A stretch of 32,619 bases of DNA from Bacteroidaceae bacterium (GCA_017381015.1 JAFOCV010000087.1:1-32619); one strand, 5' to 3'; positions 16,006 through 23,499 are shown, numbered from the stretch's first letter. The notes: generated from the letters alone by a model not told the origin. Made by a program: numbers and translations.

Positions 16006-18036
16006 ATGAAGAAAAGCCTAAAGAAAATTGGCCGTTGGCTAATGTGTGCATGCTTGTTGCTATCAGCCAGCACCATCTATGCACAGGTTAATGAGAAGCC
16101 CTTCGTTATCCCCGAGCTTCAGACTTGGACAGGTGCCGAAGGTACTGTTACTCCTTCCGGAGTGGTATGTGTAAGCGGAAGCAACAAGGAGTTGATGCGC
16201 GTGGCACAAGCCTTTGCCGCTGACTACGAGACTATGTTTGGCAAAGCTCTCACCGTCAAGAAAGGTAGCCCCAAGGCTGGCGATATCCAGTTGGTGCTAA
16301 AGAAGGGTGACAAGGCTCTCGGTAAGGAAGGTTATCGCCTTACTATCGGCAAGCATATCACCATCACTGCTGCTACTACTCAGGGTGCATTCTGGGCTAC
16401 TCGTACTTTGCTTCAGTTGACCGAACAGAACGCTGCCCTACCCAAGGGTGAGACAGTAGACGTACCTGCATATGAATTGCGTGGTTTCATGGTGGACGTT
16501 GGCCGTAAGTTCATGCCTATTGACTACCTTAACGACTTGGTAAAGGTGATGGCATACTACAAGATGAATGCCCTGCAGGTTCACCTCAACGACAATGGTT
16601 TCCGTCAGTTCTTTGGCAATGATTGGGACAAGACTCCCTCTGGTTTCCGTCTGGAGAGTACCTTGCATCCTGGCCTCACCTCTAAGGATGGACATTACAC
16701 CAAGCAGGAGTTTATCGACCTACAGATTCTTGGCGAGAACAACTACGTAGAGGTTATCCCCGAGATTGACGTACCTGCTCATTGCCTTGCTTTCGTTCAT
16801 TACAAGCCTCAGCTTGGTAGCAAGGAGTATGGTATGGACCACTTGGATATGTTCCACCCCGAAACCTATCCCTTCATCGATAGCGTATTCCGTGAATACC
16901 TAGAGGGCGATAATCCCGTATTCCGTAGTAAGCGCGTAAACATCGGTACCGACGAGTATAGCAACCGTGATAAGAAGGTAGTGGAAAAGTTCCGCGAGTT
17001 TACCGACCACTACATTCGCTTTGTAGAGAGCTTTGGCAAGCAGGCTATGCTATGGGGTGCACTCACCCACGCAAATGGTGAAACTCCTGTCAAGAGCGAA
17101 AACGTAATCATGAACATCTGGCACAATCCATATGCTCAGCCCAAGGATATGAAGGAACAGGGTTACAAACTGGTTTCTATCCCCGACGGACTTGTATATA
17201 TCGTACCTGCAGCTGGTTACTATTATGATTACCTCAACTGCAAATATCTATACAACAGTTGGACTCCAGCCAACATCGGTGGCGTACAATTTGAAGAGAA
17301 TGACCCCGACATCCTAGGTGGTATGTTTGCTATATGGAACGACCATCATGGCAATGGCATCTCTACCTACGATGCACATCATCGCACATATCCCGCTCTA
17401 CAGACAATTGCTGTTAAGTGCTGGACCTCTAGCAAGACATCTCTCCCCTATGAGCAGTGGGATGCTAAGCGCTGGGAATTGAGCGAAGCTCCTGGTGTCA
17501 ACTGGCTTGGTCGCATCGGCGAGAAGAAGAGCCTGGTGGCAGAAATCGCTAGCGTAAAGGCTGGTGATACTCTTCCCTACGAGGAAATCGGTTATGACTA
17601 CACCGTTGAATTCAAGGTTGCTGGTGCTCAGGAGGCTAAGGGCACTAAACTATTCAGCTCTAAGCACACTACATTCTACTTGTCAGACCCCAGAGAGGGC
17701 AAGCTGGGCTTCGAGCGCGATGGCTACCTGAATACCTTCAACTATCGTGTACCCAAGGGCGAAACTGTACAAATTGCCATTCAGGGCAACAACAAGATGA
17801 CTCGCCTATACGTCAATGGTCAATTGAAGGAAGAACTAGGTCCTAAGACTCTCTATGTTGTCAACGACCAGCACAAAGCCAATTACATCTCATGCCCCGA
17901 GATGAAGAACGTAGAGATGTACACCACTGATGGTGCTAAAATATTCTATCAGCGCACATTGGTATTCCCCTTGCGCAAGGCAGGTGATTTCAAGAGTACT
18001 GTAAGCGACCTGAAGATTTGGAACTACCTAAAGTAA
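16006..18036 (+). CDS. Secreted glycoside hydrolase family 20 (beta-N-acetylhexosaminidase type)
   Basis: 676 residues. A signal peptide ends near A26 (TIYAQ). Residues about 30-150 form the GH20b alpha/beta domain; the catalytic barrel spans about 155-470 (RGFMVDVGRKFMP, MNALQVHLNDNGF, VIPEIDVPAH). The catalytic pair is D316-E317 in NIGTDEYS, as needed for substrate-assisted retaining hydrolysis of terminal GlcNAc/GalNAc. The motif has threonine before DE, where many relatives have G or A. A C-terminal concanavalin/LamG-like beta-sandwich (about 500-670) could bind glycans. Similar architecture occurs in hexosaminidases and lacto-N-biosidases, so the exact aglycone is open. It would supply amino sugar to NagA/NagB. 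There is no T9SS tail, so a periplasmic location is likely. Confidence 0.9.
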   Translation: MKKSLKKIGRWLMCACLLLSASTIYAQVNEKPFVIPELQTWTGAEGTVTPSGVVCVSGSNKELMRVAQAFAADYETMFGKALTVKKGSPKAGDIQLVLKKGDKALGKEGYRLTIGKHITITAATTQGAFWATRTLLQLTEQNAALPKGETVDVPAYELRGFMVDVGRKFMPIDYLNDLVKVMAYYKMNALQVHLNDNGFRQFFGNDWDKTPSGFRLESTLHPGLTSKDGHYTKQEFIDLQILGENNYVEVIPEIDVPAHCLAFVHYKPQLGSKEYGMDHLDMFHPETYPFIDSVFREYLEGDNPVFRSKRVNIGTDEYSNRDKKVVEKFREFTDHYIRFVESFGKQAMLWGALTHANGETPVKSENVIMNIWHNPYAQPKDMKEQGYKLVSIPDGLVYIVPAAGYYYDYLNCKYLYNSWTPANIGGVQFEENDPDILGGMFAIWNDHHGNGISTYDAHHRTYPALQTIAVKCWTSSKTSLPYEQWDAKRWELSEAPGVNWLGRIGEKKSLVAEIASVKAGDTLPYEEIGYDYTVEFKVAGAQEAKGTKLFSSKHTTFYLSDPREGKLGFERDGYLNTFNYRVPKGETVQIAIQGNNKMTRLYVNGQLKEELGPKTLYVVNDQHKANYISCPEMKNVEMYTTDGAKIFYQRTLVFPLRKAGDFKSTVSDLKIWNYLK

Positions 18037-18060
18037 TAAGACACAGGTCATAATAAAAAT

Positions 18061-18100
18061 CCGTGCTTTCTTTATTCTTAGAAGGCACGGTTTTTATTTT
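18061..18100 (+). terminator. Intrinsic terminator of the GH20 gene
   Basis: CCGTGCTTTC (18061-18070) pairs with GAAGGCACGG (18081-18090) with one G-U pair and a 10-nt loop, followed by TTTTTATTTT. It lies 24 bp after the GH20 stop and marks the end of the amino-sugar block before the repeat locus. Confidence 0.85.
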
Positions 18101-18139
18101 CTGTCGTGACAGAGAATCGTTACGTGAGATAGGAGGGGA

Positions 18140-18230
18140 GTTGGCTAGCGCAATGAGAACATAAACGTATATGTCCACGCTCTGAAAATTAATACTATAC
18201 CATTCCTGCAAACTGTCCCACTGAGACAGG
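18140..18230 (+). repeat. 91-bp perfect direct repeat, left copy
   Basis: Identical over 91 bp to 19122-19212. It begins GTTGGCTAGCGCAATGAGAA and ends CCCACTGAGACAGG. Its last third matches the 3' coding end of the DUF559 gene: 18197-18240 against 18923-18966 is 44 bp with one difference, and in frame it reads IPFLQTVPLRQGDEE then stop. It is therefore a composite of the element's 5' flank and 3' end. Confidence 0.9.
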
Positions 18231-18386
18231 GGGACGAGGAGTGAAACGACGGAGGGGGTGGATAATAAAGGTCAGTAAGAAGAACGAAGTGACTTAAGTG
18301 TGGACAGGAACAGCTAGGAAGGAAAACAGAACATACAAATAGTTTATCCACCCCCTCCCCACTACGTGGGACTCCCCCTGTCTCAG
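18221..18386. repeat. Inverted-repeat (hairpin) element, copy 1
   Basis: The left arm 18221-18265 and right arm 18344-18386 are inverted. CTGAGACAGGGGGA and GGAGGGGGTGGATAA of the left arm are complementary to the right arm, separated by an unpaired internal section of about 13-15 nt. The right arm holds its own mini-hairpin CCCAC-TAC-GTGGG. A 78-nt purine-rich loop lies between the arms. No T-tract follows, so it is not a standard terminator. Confidence 0.85.
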
Positions 18387-18393
18387 GTGGAGA

Positions 18394-18430
18394 GTTGGCT
18401 AGCGCAATGAGAACATAAGCATATATGTCC
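18394..18430 (+). repeat. Partial copy of the 91-bp repeat upstream of the DUF559 gene
   Basis: It matches the first 37 bases of the 91-bp repeat (GTTGGCTAGCGCAATGAGAA through ATATGTCC) with two differences (AAGCATAT for AAACGTAT), then diverges into the 5' flank of the nuclease gene. This defines the common 5' end of the units. Confidence 0.85.
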
Positions 18431-18514
18431 TCGTTATGGTAATGAAACTACACTGCTCCAGCAAAATACTAAACGCAAGACACAATAACCCAACCTTCAT
18501 AACGTTATACGGTT

Positions 18515-18991
18515 ATGGAAGACTCTCAGCACAACAAGAATGAGTATAGCCACAATCTAAAAGAACAGAAGACCATACGTCGAACTCTACGAACACATGG
18601 TACTCCTGCCGAAGCCATGTTGTGGAAAATGCTCAAGGGAAGACAGATGGATGGTGCAAAGTTTCGCAGACAGTTCAGCATAGGACCATACATCCTTGAT
18701 TTCTATTGTCCCGAATGTCGCATCTGTATTGAATTGGACGGAGATGGTCACTATAGTGCGGACGGTTATGAACATGACCAGAAACGCAATTCATACCTAT
18801 ATGAAAAACATGGCATCACCACTCTTAGGTATGAAAATATGGATGTTTTCAAATCCCCGGAAAATATATGCAAGCAGATTTGTGAAGTAATTAGGGCAAA
18901 GAGAGACAAAACGTACACCGCAATACCATTCCAGCAAACTGTCCCACTGAGACAGGGGGACGAGGAACGAAGTGACGGAGGGGGTGGATAA
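18515..18991 (+). CDS. DUF559 endonuclease-like protein
   Basis: 158 residues. The DUF559 core covers about 18-128: LRTHGTPAEAMLWKML, KFRRQFSIGPYILDFYCPEC, ICIELDGDGHY, LRYENMDVF. E33, D62 and E73/D75 form the conserved acidic set of this Vsr/PD-(D/E)XK-like nuclease fold, so DNA cleavage is plausible but unproven for the family. Residues 137-158 (IPFQQTVPLRQGDEERSDGGGG) are encoded by the left arm of the repeat element and look like an appended, non-domain tail. The stop codon TAA lies in that arm. A 6-bp inverted repeat (CATAAC..GTTATG) covers the start codon. Codon use is less biased than in the neighbouring nag genes. I recognise no partner methylase or helicase nearby. Confidence 0.88.
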   Translation: MEDSQHNKNEYSHNLKEQKTIRRTLRTHGTPAEAMLWKMLKGRQMDGAKFRRQFSIGPYILDFYCPECRICIELDGDGHYSADGYEHDQKRNSYLYEKHGITTLRYENMDVFKSPENICKQICEVIRAKRDKTYTAIPFQQTVPLRQGDEERSDGGGG

Positions 18992-19114
18992 TAAAGGTCA
19001 GAAATAGGAGTAAAGTGTCGTAGGGTGTGAATAAGAACAGCCATGAAAGGGAAACGGCACATACAAAATGTTTATCCACCCCCTCCCCACTACATGGGAC
19101 TCCCCCTGTCTCAG
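18947..19114. repeat. Inverted-repeat (hairpin) element, copy 2, overlapping the DUF559 3' end
   Basis: The left arm 18947-18991 codes the last 15 codons, stop included, of the DUF559 gene. The right arm 19072-19114 is its inverted partner. The right arm differs from that of copy 1 at a single base (ACTACATGGG for ACTACGTGGG). The left arm differs at four bases, all in the unpaired internal section. The 80-nt loop is clearly homologous to that of copy 1 but much more diverged. Confidence 0.85.
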
Positions 19115-19121
19115 GTGGAGA

Positions 19122-19212
19122 GTTGGCTAGCGCAATGAGAACATAAACGTATATGTCCACGCTCTGAAAATTAATACTATACCATTCCTGCAAACTGTCC
19201 CACTGAGACAGG
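19122..19212 (+). repeat. 91-bp perfect direct repeat, right copy
   Basis: Identical to 18140-18230. Here it is followed not by the hairpin element but directly by TGGAGAGTATGATGGCGCAG, which resembles the sequence that normally follows the right arm of the hairpin. This copy therefore looks like a unit from which the hairpin is missing. Confidence 0.9.
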
Positions 19213-19285
19213 TGGAGAGTATGATGGCGCAGTATGTAAAATAAAACGTTTTACATGTGCGATGAAATACGGATATAACACTAAA

Positions 19286-19320
19286 ATAAATGAGGCTGTG
19301 CCTGGCACAACCTCATTTAT
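19286..19320. terminator. Terminator of nagB, possibly bidirectional
   Basis: ATAAATGAGGCTGTG (19286-19300) pairs with CACAACCTCATTTAT (19306-19320) over 15 bp with one mismatch and a 5-nt loop. On the minus strand it is followed by TTTTAG; on the plus strand by GTTTGTTT. It lies 41 bp beyond the nagB stop. Confidence 0.8.
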
Positions 19321-19361
19321 GTTTGTTTCCTCCCCTGCTGGGAGGGATAAGGTGAGTCTTA

Positions 19362-20153
19362 TTACAAGTTGTCCTTCTCGATATCCTTGAAGTACAAGTA
19401 TGTACCATGCTTCAACTCAGCTGTAGCAGCCTCATCACAAACGATGATTGCGTGGGGGTGCAACTGAAGAGCAGAAATAGTCCACTCCTGGCTAACACCA
19501 GCTTCGATAGCGTGCTTCAATGCACGAGCCTTGTTGTGACCATTACATACAATCAAAACCTCCTTAGCATCCATTACGGTACCGATACCTACTGTCAAAG
19601 CAGTCTTGGGAACCTTGTTTACATCGTTGTCGAAGAAACGGCTGTTAGCAATGATTGTGTCAGTAGTCAAACTCTTGATACGAGTACGGCTGGTCAATGA
19701 AGAGAAGGGCTCGTTGAAAGCCAAGTGACCGTCGGGACCGATACCGCCCATGAACAAGTCAATACCACCAGCAGCCTCAATAGCAGCCTCGTAAGCAGCA
19801 CACTCTGCCTCCAAATCCTCTGCATTACCGTTCAAGATGTGAACGTTCTCCTTCTTGATGTTGATGTGGCTGAAGAAGTTGTTCCACATAAAGCTGTGAT
19901 AGCTCTCGGGATGCTCCTCGGGCAAACCAACATACTCATCCATGTTGAAGGTTACTACGTTCTCAAAGCTAACCTTACCTGCCTTGTACATCTCAATAAG
20001 GTTCTTGTACAAACCAAGTGGAGAACCACCAGTGGGACAGCCCAACTTGAAAGGCTTCTCAGGTGTGGGATTTGCAGCATTGATGCGTGCAGCTACATAC
20101 TCAGCAGCCCAACGGCTCAACTCAGTGTAGTTAGGTTCAATAATAACTCGCAT
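19362..20153 (-). CDS. nagB: Glucosamine-6-phosphate deaminase
   Basis: 263 residues; converts glucosamine-6-phosphate to fructose-6-phosphate and ammonia. It is collinear with Escherichia coli NagB and keeps the active-site set D72 ([10 protein letters not shown]), D141, H143 ([11 protein letters not shown]) and E148, along with LGCPTGGSP for phosphate binding and SRTRIK. It lies 46 bp downstream of the PD40 lipoprotein gene on the same strand with no hairpin between them, so it may be the last gene of that transcript. It converges on the GH20/DUF559 side. Codon bias is strong, as for nagA and glmM. Confidence 0.96.
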   Translation of the reverse strand: MRVIIEPNYTELSRWAAEYVAARINAANPTPEKPFKLGCPTGGSPLGLYKNLIEMYKAGKVSFENVVTFNMDEYVGLPEEHPESYHSFMWNNFFSHINIKKENVHILNGNAEDLEAECAAYEAAIEAAGGIDLFMGGIGPDGHLAFNEPFSSLTSRTRIKSLTTDTIIANSRFFDNDVNKVPKTALTVGIGTVMDAKEVLIVCNGHNKARALKHAIEAGVSQEWTISALQLHPHAIIVCDEAATAELKHGTYLYFKDIEKDNL

Positions 20154-20199
20154 AGTTGTAAATGTTTATAGGGTTAGTATTTTGGGTTATTTTACTCTA

Positions 20200-21744
20200 T
20201 TATTTTCGTGTTGCACCTGTCTGTGCATCTGTTACTCTGGGCTGACCTACATACTTTGCGGTCTCGCCTTCTGTATTGTATACCACGTCGTGCAATGTCT
20301 TGGTAGAAACCTTTACTGCATTCTTGCTCAATTCAGGTACGTTATAACTCTTCATAAGAAGAACATTATGCTCGGGGTCGCGCTGTGGCAAGCAGAATGC
20401 TTTGTGTGCCTTGCCATCCTTGCCAAAATATGCAATGAAGGGACGGGTGTAGTTGCCATCCATGCGACGGGTGGAGAATACTATCCAACGGCCATTGCTA
20501 CTCCATGAATGGTAAGAATCTACATCATCGCTATTGGCTGCAGTGAGTGCATAACATGTGTCTGCCTGCAAATCCTTTACCCACAGGTCGCTACTCTTGT
20601 GCCAAATGTGGAACTGACCATAATCGCCTTCGGCATATAAAACATACTTTCCATCAGGACTAACACGGGGGAAGGTGACGCTCTTGCCATTCTGGGCTGC
20701 ATCAACTACTACCTCGGGAGTTCCGAAACTATCCTTCTCCATGTCGTATGGCATGCTCATGAGATTGTAATGTATCTTCTCATAGTTGGTGGTTATCAAC
20801 TGAGCACGCAAACTATCTGGCACACCTATAACCTCTGGCACGTAGGCTGCGCAGAAGTACAAACGGTCTCCCGTGGGTGTCCAACAGGGGAATGTCTCAA
20901 AGTAATCGGTACTCAGGATGTTCTTTATCTCGTTTCTGTCTGCATCGTACAGCAACAAGTCGCTATCGGTATCTACAACCTCAATCTTCTCCTCATGATA
21001 CATGTGGAAGGTCTGACCAGTCTTATTGGTAGAGAAGCAAATCAGGTTCTTTGTGGGATGCCATGAGGGATACACACCAGCAGCAAGGATATTTGGGTCC
21101 TTGATTTGGATTTTTGTTGCCTTGTCACCATTTATCAAGATGGTGCCACCATGGTTTGAACGAACGTGAAAGAGCATGCGGTCAGTACTATAGTTCTGAA
21201 AGTTATGACAATTGATACAATGGTTGTGGCCATCATCATAGCTTCGGTTATTCTCATAGATTGGTTTTTGGGCAAAGTTCTCCAGACAGCGCTGATAGAT
21301 GCCTAGCTGGCGATAAAGTTCGTATCCGGGTTCAATCAAGCGATAGGACAGATATGCATCAATAGGCTCTGCCACGCTAAGACTGTGAGAGGCATGCTTA
21401 TACCACTTCTCGCCTTCCAGGGTATAGACCTCTACATTTACCTTGCCACCTGCATTCTCCTTCAGAAGAGTTCTCCATGCGGTAGTATCCATATCAATAC
21501 GGTCTATGCCGGAGACAACTAATTCCTGTCCCTTCTGTCCTTTCAACACCGCTACCATACCCTGCACATTCTCCACCATAAAATTGAGAGGTGCTATATT
21601 CTCAGGGATAGTAATATCCTTGTAGTCGGGATAAATATTGGCTTGCGTCTGGCGCTCTTCAAATGCGGTTGGCACCTGATAACTCTTCTGTCCACAAGAA
21701 ATCAGCATCAATGCCACTAGAGCTACATATAGAATTTTCTTCAT
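20200..21744 (-). CDS. PD40/TolB-like beta-propeller lipoprotein with a CxxCH haem motif
   Basis: 514 residues. A lipoprotein signal ends at LISC (C17). After an N-terminal domain of about 160 residues comes DGHNHCINCHNF, with C176-x-x-C179-H180, the covalent haem c motif. The remainder resembles repeated PD40 propeller blades (AAGVYPSWHPTKNLICFSTN, FPCWTPTGDRLYF, FPRVSPDGKYVLYAE, SYHSWSSNGRWIVFSTRR). Related Bacteroidota proteins are annotated as TolB-like or cytochrome c-type proteins. The role is unknown; the propeller may scaffold a redox or protein partner on the outer face of a membrane. It lies 56 bp after the multi-helix membrane protein gene and 46 bp before nagB. Confidence 0.82.
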   Translation of the reverse strand: MKKILYVALVALMLISCGQKSYQVPTAFEERQTQANIYPDYKDITIPENIAPLNFMVENVQGMVAVLKGQKGQELVVSGIDRIDMDTTAWRTLLKENAGGKVNVEVYTLEGEKWYKHASHSLSVAEPIDAYLSYRLIEPGYELYRQLGIYQRCLENFAQKPIYENNRSYDDGHNHCINCHNFQNYSTDRMLFHVRSNHGGTILINGDKATKIQIKDPNILAAGVYPSWHPTKNLICFSTNKTGQTFHMYHEEKIEVVDTDSDLLLYDADRNEIKNILSTDYFETFPCWTPTGDRLYFCAAYVPEVIGVPDSLRAQLITTNYEKIHYNLMSMPYDMEKDSFGTPEVVVDAAQNGKSVTFPRVSPDGKYVLYAEGDYGQFHIWHKSSDLWVKDLQADTCYALTAANSDDVDSYHSWSSNGRWIVFSTRRMDGNYTRPFIAYFGKDGKAHKAFCLPQRDPEHNVLLMKSYNVPELSKNAVKVSTKTLHDVVYNTEGETAKYVGQPRVTDAQTGATRK

Positions 21745-21800
21745 TTCTACTACTTGTAATAATTCGTGTTCGTTTGGCGGAAGGTTTCCCCTATCCTATT

Positions 21801-23366
21801 TTAGTTTACACCAGCTGTGCTTGAGTTTTGGTCTTTGGGCGACTTGCGTGTAGCCTTCAAATTACCAAAGAAGTAATAATAGGGATAGTATCCCTTGTAT
21901 CTTGGGAATAGTTCTTTGGCATACTTTGCACGGTCCTTCATATAGGGTTTCATCTCATTGATGCTTGAAGAGAGCGTTTGCAATCTGAAGTTCAACTGAG
22001 GGAACTGCTTCATGACATTGGGGTCTTTGGAAGACATCAAGCACAGAGCATCAGATATATTCTCTGGAGGAAGAGTACCTGCCAAGGGCTGAGTGCGCAT
22101 CATGAATGCAGGCATTGACTTAGAATACATACATACAGCCAACGAATTGAACAAAGCCCTCTGGCTTCTACCTTCAGTGAGCATTGCATTATATCCCAAG
22201 AATGCAGGTTGGGGATAAACATTCTCGAAAGAATCATTAATGGGTTCCAACTGACGAATGCTTGCCATCTCCTTGTCTGACTCTATGAGTGAAGGATTGT
22301 CCAAGTATGCCGAGTATTTCTCCACGAATTCTTTTTCAAAAGGAACGTCGCTCAGGATGCGCAAATATTTCTTTGCCACTTCCCACTCGCCTCTCAACAG
22401 GGCACACTTGGTCAACAAATGCATCGAATGTATATTGGGACCAATCATTGTAACGCGCTCCATGGCGTGGTGTATACATGTCTGCACAAAACCTGCATGA
22501 TAGTCACAATCCTCCTGATACAGATTTATAGCATGAGTGCTAGACAACGCATCACCACGATGTATGTACAGTGTATCATAATCCATGCGGATATCGTACA
22601 ATCGTTCGCAAATCTGATTGGTATTGACCAGTGCAATGGCATAATGTGCTGCTATGGGGCGGTATGACAATTCGGCATTGTCTCTTGCTGTTTCTATCAC
22701 GCCCTGCCAGTCATTGTTTATTACACCCACGTTCATCTTTGCAATCACACGAACGTATGGTCTGTAAACCTCTGTCAGCATTTCAGGAATTGCGAATACC
22801 AGTAACAGAACTATCAGTTGGATACGATTTTGCCATGGCGTTTCATCCTTTGGAACGGTTATGATTGCAGGAGATTTTTTCCTCGAGAAACTGGCTATCA
22901 TCATAGCCCAAATGGAAAGAATCACCGTGGTGCAGAAGGGAATACCCATGATTAGACCAGCCTCATTCTCGAAATAGACATTCACGCCCTCGTATGCTAT
23001 CCACGTAAGAAATGCTCCTGCGGGCAGATACTGTATCCAGCGCCAGCGTGCTGTCAATCGCATAGCATATCCCAGGCACCATGTGCTCCAGGTAATCATA
23101 GCAGCAAAGACCAAACCACCCAACCAGGGATAGCGGAATAACATCATCAGCATTCTGCCTATGTACCACAATCCACCATATTCCTGACTCAAAAGGAATT
23201 CCATCTGCTCTGCATCTGCCACCCAGAAACTACGTTCGCGGGCCATGCGCAAAACATCACCATAATACCATGCTGACCAAACATATAGTACTACGAACAA
23301 TATTGGTAGCACCGGTAGTATCAGCGATTTCTTTTCTTTTAAGGCTACTTTTTCTTTCATATTCAC
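21801..23366 (-). CDS. Multi-helix inner-membrane protein (DUF6057-like)
   Basis: 521 residues. The first 200 or so contain several hydrophobic helices (LILPVLPILFVVLYVWSAWY, YPWLGGLVFAAMITWSTW, YLPAGAFLTWIAYEGV, IPFCTTVILSIWAMMIA, LIVLLLVFAIPEML). The C-terminal 300 residues are soluble and helical, with tetratricopeptide-like spacing (RPIAAHYAIALVNTNQ, CALLRGEWEVAKKYLRIL). The pattern fits the Bacteroidota family DUF6057, but the name is from memory and tentative. It starts a probable operon with the CxxCH propeller lipoprotein, suggesting the two act together at the envelope. The start could also be the second ATG two codons on, because a -7 box nearly touches the first. Confidence 0.78.
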   Translation of the reverse strand: MNMKEKVALKEKKSLILPVLPILFVVLYVWSAWYYGDVLRMARERSFWVADAEQMEFLLSQEYGGLWYIGRMLMMLFRYPWLGGLVFAAMITWSTWCLGYAMRLTARWRWIQYLPAGAFLTWIAYEGVNVYFENEAGLIMGIPFCTTVILSIWAMMIASFSRKKSPAIITVPKDETPWQNRIQLIVLLLVFAIPEMLTEVYRPYVRVIAKMNVGVINNDWQGVIETARDNAELSYRPIAAHYAIALVNTNQICERLYDIRMDYDTLYIHRGDALSSTHAINLYQEDCDYHAGFVQTCIHHAMERVTMIGPNIHSMHLLTKCALLRGEWEVAKKYLRILSDVPFEKEFVEKYSAYLDNPSLIESDKEMASIRQLEPINDSFENVYPQPAFLGYNAMLTEGRSQRALFNSLAVCMYSKSMPAFMMRTQPLAGTLPPENISDALCLMSSKDPNVMKQFPQLNFRLQTLSSSINEMKPYMKDRAKYAKELFPRYKGYYPYYYFFGNLKATRKSPKDQNSSTAGVN

Positions 23367-23368
23367 GG

Positions 23369-23385
23369 CAAAGATAGCAAATATA
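23369..23385 (-). promoter_or_regulatory. Two -7 boxes abutting the DUF6057-like start codon
   Basis: On the minus strand TATATTTG (23385-23378) and TATCTTTG (23376-23369) are both exact TAnnTTTG. The nearer ends only 2 bp from the ATG at 23366-23364, so transcription from it would begin at or inside the start codon. Either the mRNA is leaderless or nearly so, or the upstream box or a downstream start is used. Confidence 0.5.
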
Positions 23386-23499
23386 TTTGATAAAACGGCC
23401 TTTAATTGCGCTTTAGATTGTTATATAAGGTCGGAAGACACATTATTTAATACCTAAAACTGTTTAAACTATGTATCACAACATCAAAAAACGAACAAA

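Larger units (their letters stand above)
18131..19235 (+). mobile_element. DUF559-associated repeat element cluster (putative selfish element with shortened copies)
   Basis: Three consecutive units each begin with a GGAGAGTTGGCTAGCG-type box followed by CAATGAGAACATAA. Unit 1 (about 18133-18386) has no nuclease body but keeps its 3' end and a hairpin element. Unit 2 (about 18387-19114) contains the whole DUF559 gene and a hairpin element. Unit 3 (about 19115-19212) is again shortened and lacks the hairpin, joining directly to a degenerate start box. The layout is what a small element plus internally deleted derivatives would leave. No transposase, target-site duplication or integrase is seen, so mobility is inference. 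The locus separates the GH20 gene from nagB. Confidence 0.6.

Noticed and set aside
18221-18386. Ordinary intrinsic terminator
   Set aside because: The stem is very long with an internal loop and an ~80-nt loop, no T-tract follows either arm, and the GH20 gene already has a proper terminator at 18061-18100.
18891-19193. Proline/serine-rich minus-strand open frame (and the similar one at 18145-18351)
   Set aside because: Both are translations of the repeat arms (PPPSLRSSSPCLSG-like) and occur wherever the repeat does; no independent coding evidence.
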